Made by a program: the position numbers and the translations under genes. 47,369 nt of DNA from CAZJYI01 sp964550025 (lineage in GTDB: Bacteria; Verrucomicrobiota; Kiritimatiellia; UBA8416; CAYOBW01). The stretch's first letter is position 1. Every line of letters starts with the position of its first letter. The notes under the pieces are model-generated. The model was not told the origin of the DNA and made no database searches. It saw only the letters and a program-made list of their open reading frames with translations. This document shows, in pieces, positions 17,405-25,581 of this stretch. The stretch covers positions 1 through 47,369 of the forward strand of contig CAZJYI010000087.1 of NCBI GenBank assembly GCA_964550025.1, given 5' to 3'.

Positions 17405-17758
17405 ATGACGAAAGACGCGTCAGATTACTTCGACAACTGGACGGTGCAGGTCCGCAAGGGCGTGCTCGAATTGTGCATCCTCAACGCCCTTTCCAAACGC
17501 GAGCGCTACGGCTATGATCTCGTGCGCTCGCTGGTAGCAATGCCCGGTCTCGGCGTGACCGAAGGGACCATCTATCCCCTGCTTTCGCGCCTTCGTGTCC
17601 AGGGGCTGGTGGAGACGCGGCTCGAGGAATCCCCCGAGGGGCCCGCGCGCAAATACTACGCCCTCACCGCGTCGGGGCGCAGGATCGCGGAGCTCATGAA
17701 CGAACATGTCGAACTCCTGGTTCGAGGGAGCCGGGAGCTTCGCGGTCAAGGAGAATGA
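17405..17758 (+). CDS. PadR-family transcriptional repressor
   Basis: A 117-residue winged-helix regulator. The sequence VRKGVLELCILNALSKRERYGYDLVRSL, followed by VTEGTIYPLLSRLRVQGLVE and ARKYYALTASGRR, is the standard PadR N-terminal domain (helix-turn-helix and wing) with a short dimerisation helix. ATG 17405 is chosen because an upstream in-frame ATG (17375) lies inside the promoter and operator. PadR genes are frequently paired with HAAS-domain membrane proteins, and the next gene, 3 nt away, begins with exactly such a domain. The palindrome over its own promoter points to autoregulation of the whole unit. Confidence 0.93.
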   Translation: MTKDASDYFDNWTVQVRKGVLELCILNALSKRERYGYDLVRSLVAMPGLGVTEGTIYPLLSRLRVQGLVETRLEESPEGPARKYYALTASGRRIAELMNEHVELLVRGSRELRGQGE

Positions 17759-17761
17759 ACG

Positions 17762-20419
17762 ATGGTTGAATGGACCGATGCTGCCCGGCGCGAGTTCAAT
17801 GCCCATTTCGCCCGGCAACGTGAAGCCCTCGCGGCCGGAGGCGCCGACCCTGACGAGGTGCGGGAGGATATGCGTCGCCACATCGAGGAGGAGGCCGCGG
17901 CAGGCGGCATCGGCGTAGCCATCACACTCGACGACGTCCGGCGCGTCCTCGCCCGTATGACCCGGCCGGACCCCGCGCCGACGTCTGCACCGGCACAACA
18001 GCCCCCCCCGCCCGGCGAGGCACGGCAACGGCCGTCACGGTTCTTCTTCGTGGCAAGCATCATTTTCGGCGTCCTTGTTCCGGCGGCAACCCTCGGCATC
18101 GAGTTCTTCACGGGCATGTGCGCATCGGCGTTCTTCGATCCCATGCCGACGTTCTGGCACGTGGCAATGGTTGCCTGGGTGCCGATCGCCAACGCGGTGA
18201 TCTGCGCACAACTGATCCGCGGCCGCGTCGACCACCCGCGGCGGGCCGGGTGGATCAACGGCCTTGCCATCGGCATTGCATGCTACTACGCCATCGTCTT
18301 CATCCCGTTCACCCCGTTCGCCGTGCTGGCGGTCTACTTCTTCGGCCTCGGGCTGCTGCCGCTGGCTCCGCTGCTCTCCCTGATCGTCGCCGCAAGGCTT
18401 CGGTCCGCCCTGACACGACTTGCCCCGTCCGCGCCGCGCCCGATGCAACCGCGGTTGTTGATCTGCATCCTGCTTGTGTTCGCGACGGTCTTCCTGCTGG
18501 ACGCCCCGAAGACGATCACCTACGCCGGCCTGCACATGGCCGTCTCCGAAAAGCCGCAGACACGCGTTCGCGGCGTGCGTCTCCTGCGGCGACTCGGGAA
18601 CCGGGACCTTCTGCTTCGCGCCTGCTATGTGCGCAATCGGCAGGTGGCCGATTTCATGAGCTTCATGTACGCGATGTTCGCCAGACCGCTCCCCTTCGAG
18701 GATATCCGGGACACGTACTACCGCGTCACGGGAACGCCGTACAACGCGGTTCGCCCCCCCAGCGTCCGCGGGATCCGCGGGGCCGACCTGATCAACGCCA
18801 ACGAGTTCGACTTCGGCCAGGGCGGCGACGCGGTCGCGGCGCGAGTGCGCGGTCTCTCGTTGAAGGAATCCCGTCTCGACGGCGAGCTCGAAGCGGACGC
18901 CTGCACTTCGTACACCGAATGGACGCTCGTCTTCAGGAACGCTTCCGCACGCCAGCGTGAAGCCAGGGCCCTCGTCGCACTACCGCCGGGCGGAGTTGTG
19001 TCACGCCTGACGCTTTGGATCGACGGCGAAGAACGCGAAGCGGCCTACAGCGGACGCAACCGGGTCAAGGCGGCCTACAAGCGCATAGTCCAGCGGCAAC
19101 GCGACCCGGTGCTGGTCACCACGGCCGGCCCCGGCCTCGTACTGCTTCAGTGCTTCCCGGTTCCCCCGAACGGCGGAACGATGAAGACGCGTGTCGGCAT
19201 TTCAGCCCCGCTCACGCTCAGGGACCGGAACCGTGCGGCCCTGCGCCTGCCTGCCTTTGTCGAGCGCAATTTCGACATCCCGGAGCATATCGGGCACAGC
19301 GTCTGGTTCGAGGGCGACGGCGAGTTTGCCCCGAGTACGGAAATTGATGACCCCGTACATGAGAGACCGCAGCACGGCCGTTTTGCGCTGCGGGGAATCG
19401 TTCCCGACGGGCAGCTTGCCGCCGGACTGGCGGTGACGGTCGGCCGCGACGCCCGGGTCGCCTCAGCGTGGGCAGAGGATGCCCGCCGCGAGGGAACGAT
19501 CGTACAGCAAACCATCGGGGAATCCGCGGCCGACGCTCCGGACCGCATCGTCTTCGTAATCGACGGGGCGCGCCGCATGCAGCCCCACGCGGCGGCAATC
19601 GCCGATGCCATCGTGGACGCGCCTAGGGAAGCCGAACTGGCGGTGCTTCTGGCGGGCGACGTAGTGACCGAGTTGTCCCCTGAACGTGGTTCGCCGCCGC
19701 GAGCACGCGGCGAGCTTGCGCGACGTGTTCGCGAAGCGCGGTACGAGGGGGGCTGCGACAACATGGCGGCGCTGGCCACGGCGTGGGACATGGCCACCGC
19801 GGGTCGAACCAACAGCGCCATCGTATGGCTACACGCCACCCAGCCGATCGCTTTTGCGGACTCCCAGGCCCTGGAGCAGCGTTGGCAGCGCCGCCCGAAC
19901 AACCCCAAGCTGTACGACCTGCAGTTCGGCCCCGGCCCCAACCGGATCGCCGATCAACTCGAGGGCATCCCCGCCGTCGTTCCCGTTCCGCGCCTCGACA
20001 AGCCGGAGAAGGACCTGGTACGGCTTCTCGCGATATGGAGCGGCACTGAACCGCACTTGAAGCTGCAGCGGCAGGACTGGAGCGGCGTCGGTACGCCGCC
20101 GGGAAAAGCCGCATCCGGCCACCTGGTTCGTTTGTGGGCCAACGACCGCATCGTGGCTCTGAGCCGCTCGCGCCGCGAAGCCGACCTGGACGAGGCCGTG
20201 CGCATGGCCGGCGCGTACCAGCTCGTAACCCCGGTTTCCGGCGCGGTCGTACTGGAGAACATGGACCAGTACAAACAGGCGGGCTTGAAGCCGGCCAGCC
20301 CTGAGTCCTCGCCGGCCATCGTCCCGGAACCCGAAACATGGGCGCTGCTGCTGGCGGGGGCCGCCGTGATGCTGCTGGTGCAGGCAAAGAGATTGCGCTG
20401 GGCAACCGTGAAGCGGTGA
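17762..20419 (+). CDS. HAAS-membrane-VIT-vWA-like PEP-CTERM protein
   Basis: An 885-residue protein resembling the PEP-CTERM family integral membrane proteins (TIGR02921-like, from memory). The order is: a HAAS-type helical domain (1-65), a Pro-rich linker (69-90), about five membrane helices (94-247), a VIT-like domain (about 375-480, SYTEWTLVFRNASARQREA onward), a vWA-like region near 595 (RIVFVIDGARRM, MIDAS degenerate), a conserved YQLVTPVSGAVVLE segment, and the sorting signal VPEP (854-857) with a hydrophobic helix and an Arg/Lys tail. It is a likely substrate of the exosortase at 1749-5768. AAGGAG precedes the start, and the gene is transcribed with padR. HAAS domains act as PadR partners, so the protein may sense envelope state. 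Combining HAAS with VIT/PEP-CTERM is uncommon in my knowledge. Confidence 0.88.
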   Translation: MVEWTDAARREFNAHFARQREALAAGGADPDEVREDMRRHIEEEAAAGGIGVAITLDDVRRVLARMTRPDPAPTSAPAQQPPPPGEARQRPSRFFFVASIIFGVLVPAATLGIEFFTGMCASAFFDPMPTFWHVAMVAWVPIANAVICAQLIRGRVDHPRRAGWINGLAIGIACYYAIVFIPFTPFAVLAVYFFGLGLLPLAPLLSLIVAARLRSALTRLAPSAPRPMQPRLLICILLVFATVFLLDAPKTITYAGLHMAVSEKPQTRVRGVRLLRRLGNRDLLLRACYVRNRQVADFMSFMYAMFARPLPFEDIRDTYYRVTGTPYNAVRPPSVRGIRGADLINANEFDFGQGGDAVAARVRGLSLKESRLDGELEADACTSYTEWTLVFRNASARQREARALVALPPGGVVSRLTLWIDGEEREAAYSGRNRVKAAYKRIVQRQRDPVLVTTAGPGLVLLQCFPVPPNGGTMKTRVGISAPLTLRDRNRAALRLPAFVERNFDIPEHIGHSVWFEGDGEFAPSTEIDDPVHERPQHGRFALRGIVPDGQLAAGLAVTVGRDARVASAWAEDARREGTIVQQTIGESAADAPDRIVFVIDGARRMQPHAAAIADAIVDAPREAELAVLLAGDVVTELSPERGSPPRARGELARRVREARYEGGCDNMAALATAWDMATAGRTNSAIVWLHATQPIAFADSQALEQRWQRRPNNPKLYDLQFGPGPNRIADQLEGIPAVVPVPRLDKPEKDLVRLLAIWSGTEPHLKLQRQDWSGVGTPPGKAASGHLVRLWANDRIVALSRSRREADLDEAVRMAGAYQLVTPVSGAVVLENMDQYKQAGLKPASPESSPAIVPEPETWALLLAGAAVMLLVQAKRLRWATVKR

Positions 20420-20473
20420 AGCGATCAACATCCGGCACATTCACACGTGAGTAAGTGTGACAGTCGGATCGCT
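20420..20473 (+). promoter_or_regulatory. Long stem-loop after the PEP-CTERM gene
   Basis: AGCGATC (20420-20426) pairs with GATCGCT (20467-20473), and CCG/CGG continues the stem. An apical hairpin TCACAC/GTGTGA (20441-20446 and 20455-20460) closes it. It begins one base after the stop codon. With no T tract, it may be an attenuator or an mRNA-stability element inside the operon. Confidence 0.5.
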
Positions 20474-20543
20474 GACGGGCGCGGGCGAGATACCGGGTCA
20501 ACGCGCAGGCGCTCGCGGCCACGGAGTCCGAGCCGAGGTGAGG

Positions 20544-21623
20544 ATGAGGACTGGAGCGATCAGACTACTGCATGACCGCGACGCATTCTGGCGCGCACTT
20601 CGCGCCGGCGAACTGGGCTGGAGGGAGCTGCTCGGGCTCGTCGCCTTCGTCGTGTTTGCCTGCGGTCTTTACGGGGCCGTCCTCGCCGGGTGGCGCTCCC
20701 CCCTCTTGTCCCTCTACGTTGCGGTCAAGCTGCCGATGCTGTTCCTGGGCACAATCGCCGTCGTTGCCTTGTTCAACTGGATGACCGCCAGCATTCTGGG
20801 GGCGGGTCTCTCTTTCCGGTCAACGGTCTTCGTCGTTTTCGGGTCCATGACCGTCGGGTGCTGGATTCTGCTCAGCCTCGTGCCCGTAGCGCTCTTCTTC
20901 CTGTCCTCCGGCGTCACCTACGCGGGAACAGATCACGAACTGCACTACGCACACAATGCGATCCTGGTGACGCACATCCTCATCCTGGCAACGGCAGGCG
21001 TCGCCGGCAACATCGCCCTTTTCGCGGGGCTGCGGCGTGTCGTCAACCCGCGCTGTCCGGCACGCGTTCTGTTCCTGCTCTGGCTCACGGCCTTCGCGTT
21101 TGTCGGCTGCCAGTTGTCCTGGATACTGCGGCCGTTCGTGGGCAGCCCGTTCTACCCCGTCGCTTTCATGCGTCCCGACTGCATGGAGCGCAATTTCTAT
21201 GAGTTCGTGTTCACCTGCGTCGCCGGCTCGCCGCTGTCCCTGTCCCAGTGCTTCACGCTCGGCTGTTCCTGCCTCGCGATGGTCGGCTTCCTGCTCGTAG
21301 GCCTCGCGCCCGTTGCCTGGCTGTTTGCGGTATCCACCGAGAACCTGCCGTTTGTCGTCGTGCTGACCCTTCTGATCTGGCTCATTGCCGTCTTCTTCGC
21401 CGCGAGGTACGTCAACGGGCTGAAGGCGTCGCCCCTGTTTCAACGGCAGGCAGGAATCAGGATGTGGTTCGTTATCCTCATTGTCGTGACGCTCCAGATG
21501 GCAACCTGCATGCGGCCCATGCTCACCCGCCCCGACGATGGCTGGTGGACCAGCGGAAAGACGTTCTTCCTTTCGCACTTTGGGACCGTGTTCGAGCCGA
21601 AAAAGCAAGCACCCGGAAAATAG
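20544..21623 (+). CDS. Polytopic membrane protein of unknown function
   Basis: A 359-residue protein with about seven to eight hydrophobic helices and short loops. Notable segments are GCQLSWILRPFVGSPFYPVAF between helices and a Cys-rich late helix (CFTLGCSCLAMVGFLL). I have seen similar membrane proteins beside PadR/HAAS or stress-related membrane genes, but cannot name a function. The start at 20544 has GAGGTGAGG immediately upstream; longer frames begin in the intergenic stem-loop region. It follows the PEP-CTERM gene by 124 nt on the same strand and probably belongs to the PadR unit. Confidence 0.75.
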   Translation: MRTGAIRLLHDRDAFWRALRAGELGWRELLGLVAFVVFACGLYGAVLAGWRSPLLSLYVAVKLPMLFLGTIAVVALFNWMTASILGAGLSFRSTVFVVFGSMTVGCWILLSLVPVALFFLSSGVTYAGTDHELHYAHNAILVTHILILATAGVAGNIALFAGLRRVVNPRCPARVLFLLWLTAFAFVGCQLSWILRPFVGSPFYPVAFMRPDCMERNFYEFVFTCVAGSPLSLSQCFTLGCSCLAMVGFLLVGLAPVAWLFAVSTENLPFVVVLTLLIWLIAVFFAARYVNGLKASPLFQRQAGIRMWFVILIVVTLQMATCMRPMLTRPDDGWWTSGKTFFLSHFGTVFEPKKQAPGK

Positions 21624-21673
21624 GGTCCGGTCCGTGTGGCAAGGAGATGCCCCGAACCGCGCAGGAGGAAGCC

Positions 21674-22018
21674 GTGGAGGGACGTGAGCTCAATCGTGTC
21701 GTGGGACTCGGCTGCCTCGTCCTGCTGGCCATACCGGCCGCGCTCTTCTTCGCCAGCGGTTGGGGAGCCTATCTCTACGCATACTCTCTTCAAGACCGTG
21801 CGCTCTCGGCAGGGACAAGGGACGAGATGGAGCAGATCGTGCGGTTTTCGTCGGCGCACGAGATCCAGCCGAAGGACTCCATGTGGGGAAACAGGTATGA
21901 GCTCGGGGACGGCGAAGCGATGATCCAGTACCGGATTCTATGGCACGAGGACTGTCCCCTTGACGTCGTCTACGACGAGGCCGGCCGGGTGCGGGCCGTC
22001 TTCACGTCGTACGAGTAG
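21674..22018 (+). CDS. Small single-span membrane protein
   Basis: A 114-residue protein with one N-terminal helix (VVGLGCLVLLAIPAALFFAS) and a soluble C-terminal domain of about 80 residues ending in LDVVYDEAGRVRAVFTSYE, a small beta fold reminiscent of lipoprotein or BamE-like beta hairpins. GTG 21674 is preferred because GGAGGA is 5 nt upstream. ATG 21647 is possible, but AAGGAG touches it with no spacing. It is 50 nt after the preceding membrane gene and is the last gene of the plus-strand unit. Function unknown. Confidence 0.65.
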   Translation: MEGRELNRVVGLGCLVLLAIPAALFFASGWGAYLYAYSLQDRALSAGTRDEMEQIVRFSSAHEIQPKDSMWGNRYELGDGEAMIQYRILWHEDCPLDVVYDEAGRVRAVFTSYE

Positions 22019-22078
22019 TGCACGGCCGTCGCTCTACACGCCCGCGACCGTGTTTTTCCGCTGCTACCGGGGATCGCG

Positions 22079-22119
22079 AAGGCATGAGTGCCTTGTCTCA
22101 CACCTTGCAAGGTGTGAGA
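22079..22119. terminator. Tandem palindromes between convergent genes
   Basis: AAGGCA-TGAG-TGCCTT (22079-22094) is followed by a perfect 24-bp palindrome (22096-22119, half-site TCTCACACCTTG). It lies between the end of the plus-strand PadR unit and the end of the radical SAM gene. It is symmetrical, so it could stop transcription from both sides, but no T tracts flank it. Confidence 0.5.
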
Positions 22120-22167
22120 ACGGGACACACGGCTTACAGCACGGGATTGGGTCCCGGCAGTCTACAT

Positions 22168-23076
22168 CTACACGCCATCCAACCGCGTCAACCCCGCGTC
22201 CCGGGCGGCGGCGACCGCTTCGGCAAACTCGGCGCGCGTCGGGCAGCGCGAAGCCGGATCGTCCCGCGCAACGGTGCCGCAGGGCCGGTACTGGGCCATG
22301 ACGTTGACATAGGTCCGCGGAGATATCTCCTCTGCCAGGAAGCGCATGATCTGCGCCGTACCGGAAACGTTGTCCGGCATGACAAGGTGGCGCACCAGAA
22401 GGCCCCGCCGTGCAATGCCGCGCTCGTCGACGACCAGGTCGCCGACCTGCCGGTGCATTTCCCGTATGGCCGCGCAGGTGCGCTCGCGGTAGTCGGGCGC
22501 GGCGCAATAGTGCTCCGCGAGCTCATTGTCCCAGAACTTGAAGTCGGGCATATAGATGTCCATCACGCCATCCAGCAGGCGTAGCGTCTCGACACTGTCA
22601 TAGCCGCCCGTATTGTAGACCAGCGGAACACGGAGTCCCTTTCGCGCGGCCGACAGTACCCCCTCCAGGATCTGGGGCACGACGTGCGTCGGTGTCACGA
22701 AGTTGATGTTGTGGCATCCCGAGGCGGCAAGATCCAACATCATCTCGGCGAGCTGCACGGCCATGATACCGCCCCCGACGTTGCCGTGACTGATGTCGTA
22801 GTTCTGGCAAAAGGTGCAGAGCAGGTTGCAGGAGCTGAAGAAGATCGTCCCGGACCCGCCGCGACCGACGAGCGGACGCTCTTCGCCGAAATGCGGGCCA
22901 CAACTCGCCACGCTTGCCAGGCGTCCCGTCAGGCAATACCCCTTTTCGTCGGCGAGACGGTTGACGGCGCACCTGTGCGGGCACAGCCGGCAGCACCCCA
23001 ACAGCGCCACCGCCTCCCCCACCCGCCTGGCGAGCGCGTCCGACTGCAACAGCCTCGCATAGCCCGGCTCAAGCAT
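22168..23076 (-). CDS. PflX-like radical SAM enzyme
   Basis: A 302-residue radical SAM protein. The cluster motif is CNLLCTFC (Cys83, Cys87, Cys90), preceded by an N-terminal Cys-rich segment (CCRLCPHRC...GYC, Cys28-Cys48) typical of the COG1313/PflX branch of pyruvate-formate-lyase-activating-like enzymes. The rest fits a partial TIM barrel (NINFVTPTHVVPQI, VYNTGGYDS, IYMPDFKFWD). The target is unknown in this family, and there is no glycyl-radical enzyme in the window. Its ATG overlaps the stop of the DUF362 gene by 8 nt (ATGCTTGA), so the two are translationally coupled. It is the last gene of a three-gene minus-strand unit beginning at 24682. Confidence 0.9.
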   Translation of the reverse strand: MLEPGYARLLQSDALARRVGEAVALLGCCRLCPHRCAVNRLADEKGYCLTGRLASVASCGPHFGEERPLVGRGGSGTIFFSSCNLLCTFCQNYDISHGNVGGGIMAVQLAEMMLDLAASGCHNINFVTPTHVVPQILEGVLSAARKGLRVPLVYNTGGYDSVETLRLLDGVMDIYMPDFKFWDNELAEHYCAAPDYRERTCAAIREMHRQVGDLVVDERGIARRGLLVRHLVMPDNVSGTAQIMRFLAEEISPRTYVNVMAQYRPCGTVARDDPASRCPTRAEFAEAVAAARDAGLTRLDGV

Positions 23077-23848
23077 TGGAGCTCATCCCGCGTGCGGCGT
23101 CCGAGAGATGCGCAATCGACCGCCAGTCGAGGTCCAGCAACTCGGCGACTTTGCGATCCACTTCCCACGGATCGGCGCCCGCAATCAGCTTGTTGACGGG
23201 CGGATCGCAATGCGCGCCTCCGAGATGGAAGTCCGGCATCCCTATCGTCGCGTCCACCAGCGACAGGTCGGGCGCGCGATAGGCACACAGGTCGATGATC
23301 GACTGCTGCATGTTTCCGTGGAAGACGGCTTTCTTCCACGACCCGTACCGCCCGGAGTAATGGCTGGGCGGCGCGAACCCCATCATGTTCTTCAGCGTAC
23401 CCGTAATGTCGGCAAGCGAATGTGCTTTCAGGACAGGGACTGATATGATGAAACTCTCGAACGCGATCTCCGGCAGGTGCATCTCCGGAAAGACGGGGCA
23501 CGCCGGGTTCTGCCGTCGGACCAACGGCGCGTAGTTGAGGTCAAGCAACTCGACCCCGAGGCGGGCAGCCATTTCCGTGTAACCCAACGCGGCAAAGACC
23601 TCCGGCGTTTCCTGCGTCGACGAGCCACAGCCCTCGCCCACGACAATCCGCGCACTCGAATGGCGCCGGACGTAGTTCACGACAGACTCGCAGCAGGCCG
23701 CGGGCGTTGTGATGGGCGGCGGGGAATCGTTGATCAGGTTGGGCTTGATCAGCACCACCCCGCGCCCCCCGAGCAAAGCCGGAGCGCCAACCGCATCCAG
23801 GATGGACGGGACACTGGTTTCGTAGGATTCGAATTCAACAACGACCAT
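23069..23848 (-). CDS. DUF362 domain protein
   Basis: A 259-residue protein matching the DUF362 domain: GRGVVLIKPNLIND near the start, IVVGEGCGSSTQETPEVF, FIISVPVLKAHSLADITGTLKNMMGF and GMPDFHLGG in the expected order. Many DUF362 proteins carry a ferredoxin-like [4Fe-4S] domain; this short form does not. The biochemical role of the family is not established to my knowledge. It lies 6 nt after the exported coiled-coil gene and overlaps the radical SAM gene by 8 nt. That coupling suggests they act on the same substrate or cofactor. Confidence 0.88.
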   Translation of the reverse strand: MVVVEFESYETSVPSILDAVGAPALLGGRGVVLIKPNLINDSPPPITTPAACCESVVNYVRRHSSARIVVGEGCGSSTQETPEVFAALGYTEMAARLGVELLDLNYAPLVRRQNPACPVFPEMHLPEIAFESFIISVPVLKAHSLADITGTLKNMMGFAPPSHYSGRYGSWKKAVFHGNMQQSIIDLCAYRAPDLSLVDATIGMPDFHLGGAHCDPPVNKLIAGADPWEVDRKVAELLDLDWRSIAHLSDAARGMSSNA

Positions 23849-23854
23849 GGCGAC

Positions 23855-24682
23855 TCAGTGCCCCACACGAATACCCACATGCCCCCCGCGCTGCCCGCGA
23901 GAGCGGTTGATGTTGTTCTTCAGGTGATGGGCCGGGTAATCGGGCTGCCATGTGAAGGGCCGCTGGCACGGCACGGAGTAGTGGGGAGGATGGATGTAGG
24001 ATATCGACGGTCCGGGCCGAATGCGGATACTGGGCGCACTGTAGTAGTCGTAGTATCCGATGTGTGGCGTGGTCGGATAGATGTAGCGGCGGGAACGGCG
24101 GACCTCTTCAGCATCGCGCCTGGCCTCTTCCGCCTCGGCTTCAGCCTGGGCCACTCGCTTCTCCATCTCCAACAGGCGTTCCTCCGCCGCCAGCTCCTCC
24201 TGCTGCTCTTTCCGCTTCGCAAGCGCCGCCGCGTATTCGGCATCCACGGGCACGTTCGGGTACTTGCGTCTGAAAGAGCGCCAGAACTCAAGTTGCTTCT
24301 CTATGGACGACGCCATGAACACGGGGTCGCTCAGTGTCTTCTCCTTCAGCGCCACCGCCTCCGCGCGTTGACTGACGCGCTGCGCTGCGCGTTTCTCCGC
24401 GAGTTCCTTCCGGCGCTGCTCGCGCTGCGCCTTGCGTTCCCTGGCTTCCTCGGCGGAAACCAGGTTGAAATCGACCACCTCACCGTCCTCGAATTCCACT
24501 TTCCCGCGATCGTAGATCAGCAGGAGATAGGAGCCGGACCGGATGTAGCCGCTCGGCACCCCGAGTTGGTCGCGAACGGCCTGTTCGGAATCACCGAGAG
24601 ATACCTCGCCACCCCGCACGGGGGCAACGATAGCGACGGTCATCAGGACCGCCATGACGCCATACGTGCCAAATCGCTTCAT
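23855..24682 (-). CDS. Exported BamE-like/coiled-coil protein
   Basis: A 275-residue protein with a signal peptide (MKRFGTYGVMAVLMTVAIVAPVRG). Residues about 25-75 (VSLGDSEQAVRDQLGVPSGYIRSG...LLIYDRGKVEFEDGEVV) follow the SmpA/BamE-like two-helix beta pattern. After that comes a long Glu/Arg/Ala-rich helix with strong coiled-coil character, then a His/Pro/Tyr-rich tail (YYDYYSAPSIRIRPGPSISY) ending in GHVGIRVGH. The start at 24682 is chosen for the signal peptide and the purine-rich GGAGAACAGGACA upstream. It is the first gene of the unit with DUF362 and radical SAM genes, 6 nt apart. It may be an envelope assembly or peptidoglycan-associated protein; function unknown. Confidence 0.75.
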   Translation of the reverse strand: MKRFGTYGVMAVLMTVAIVAPVRGGEVSLGDSEQAVRDQLGVPSGYIRSGSYLLLIYDRGKVEFEDGEVVDFNLVSAEEARERKAQREQRRKELAEKRAAQRVSQRAEAVALKEKTLSDPVFMASSIEKQLEFWRSFRRKYPNVPVDAEYAAALAKRKEQQEELAAEERLLEMEKRVAQAEAEAEEARRDAEEVRRSRRYIYPTTPHIGYYDYYSAPSIRIRPGPSISYIHPPHYSVPCQRPFTWQPDYPAHHLKNNINRSRGQRGGHVGIRVGH

Positions 24683-24750
24683 TGTCCTGTTCTCCGCTAG
24701 AAAGGGTACCACACGGCATACCTGTTGAACAGACGAAAAAGGGGGGGGAG

Positions 24751-24882
24751 TTATTCGTTATTTGTTATTGGTTATTCGTTACTCGGGATTCGTTGTTCCA
24801 GGCAGAACCTGTAGCCACGAGCGTGAGTGGACGGATCTACCCGCCCCCAAAATGCCGAATCTCAAATAACGAATAACCAATA
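24751..24882. repeat. TTATTCG tandem words forming a 16-bp inverted repeat
   Basis: 24751-24783 is an imperfect tandem array of the word GTTATTCG/GTTATTG. Its part TATTGGTTATTCGTTA (24766-24781) is perfectly complementary to 24867-24882. The two arms flank 85 nt that contain one copy of the GTAGCCACGAGCGTGAG repeat (24811-24837). The element fills the 206-nt space between the exported coiled-coil gene's start and the truC stop codon. Confidence 0.75.
24811..24837 (+). repeat. GTAGCC(A/G)CGAGCGTGAG repeat, copy 1
   Basis: This has the same core as the copies at 43458-43485, 44119-44142 and 44158-44180. It is nested inside the TTATTCG inverted repeat. Confidence 0.75.
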
Positions 24883-24888
24883 CCTCTC

Positions 24889-25581
24889 CTACCCACCCCA
24901 CCCCAAGCGCTCGAACAGGTCCACCATGTCCCCATGCAGCGGCGCCTCGACGACGGTTCGTTCCGCCGTCCGGGGGTGCGGAAAGGCGAGCGTCCGGGCA
25001 TGTAGCAACAGGCGGCCGAGGCCGAAGTGCTCGCGAAAGAAGCGGTTGTGGCGGCCGTCGCCGTGTTGCGTGTCGCCGACAATCGGGTGGGACACGTGTT
25101 TGAGGTGCCTGCGGATCTGGTGCATTCGACCGGTTTCGGGGTGGACGGACAGCAACGAATAGCGTGCGCTCGGATGCGGCCCGACGGGTTCGGGGCATTC
25201 CGCGGTCGCCACCCGCCGATACCGTGTCACGGCCTCCTGGAGGGGCTCGTCCCGGGACTCGCCGAGGGGATGGTCGATCATGCCGGTCTCCTCCGTGTAG
25301 CCCCGCACAACCGCAATGTAAGTCTTTTCGACCCGCCGTGCCGCAAACGCATCGCACAGCCGGCGGGCGGCGTCCTTGCTGAGGGCGAAGAGCAGCACGC
25401 CCGACGTCGGGCGGTCGAGACGGTGTACGGGATATACGAACCGGCTCAACTGATCGCGCAGAAGCTGCAATGCAAACATGTGGTCGCCCGAAATGCGCGT
25501 CCGGTGCACCAGCAGGTTGCAGGGTTTGTCGATCGCCACTACGTCGTCGTCGCGATACAGGATGTTAAGCAGTCCGCTCAT
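24889..25581 (-). CDS. truC: RluA-family RNA pseudouridine synthase, probably TruC
   Basis: A 230-residue enzyme that isomerises uridine to pseudouridine. The catalytic motif is HRLDRPTSG (Asp56), with LYRDDDVVAIDKPCNLLVH before it and HPETGRMHQIRRHLKHVSHPI after it. Short length, absence of an S4 domain and the pattern PLGESRDEPLQEAVTRYRR fit TruC, which modifies tRNA position 65; RluA-type activity cannot be excluded. The start at 25581 forms an ATGA overlap with the upstream pgsA gene. The longer frame would only translate the pgsA 3' end. The stop lies 7 nt from the TTATTCG inverted repeat. Confidence 0.9.
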   Translation of the reverse strand: MSGLLNILYRDDDVVAIDKPCNLLVHRTRISGDHMFALQLLRDQLSRFVYPVHRLDRPTSGVLLFALSKDAARRLCDAFAARRVEKTYIAVVRGYTEETGMIDHPLGESRDEPLQEAVTRYRRVATAECPEPVGPHPSARYSLLSVHPETGRMHQIRRHLKHVSHPIVGDTQHGDGRHNRFFREHFGLGRLLLHARTLAFPHPRTAERTVVEAPLHGDMVDLFERLGWGG

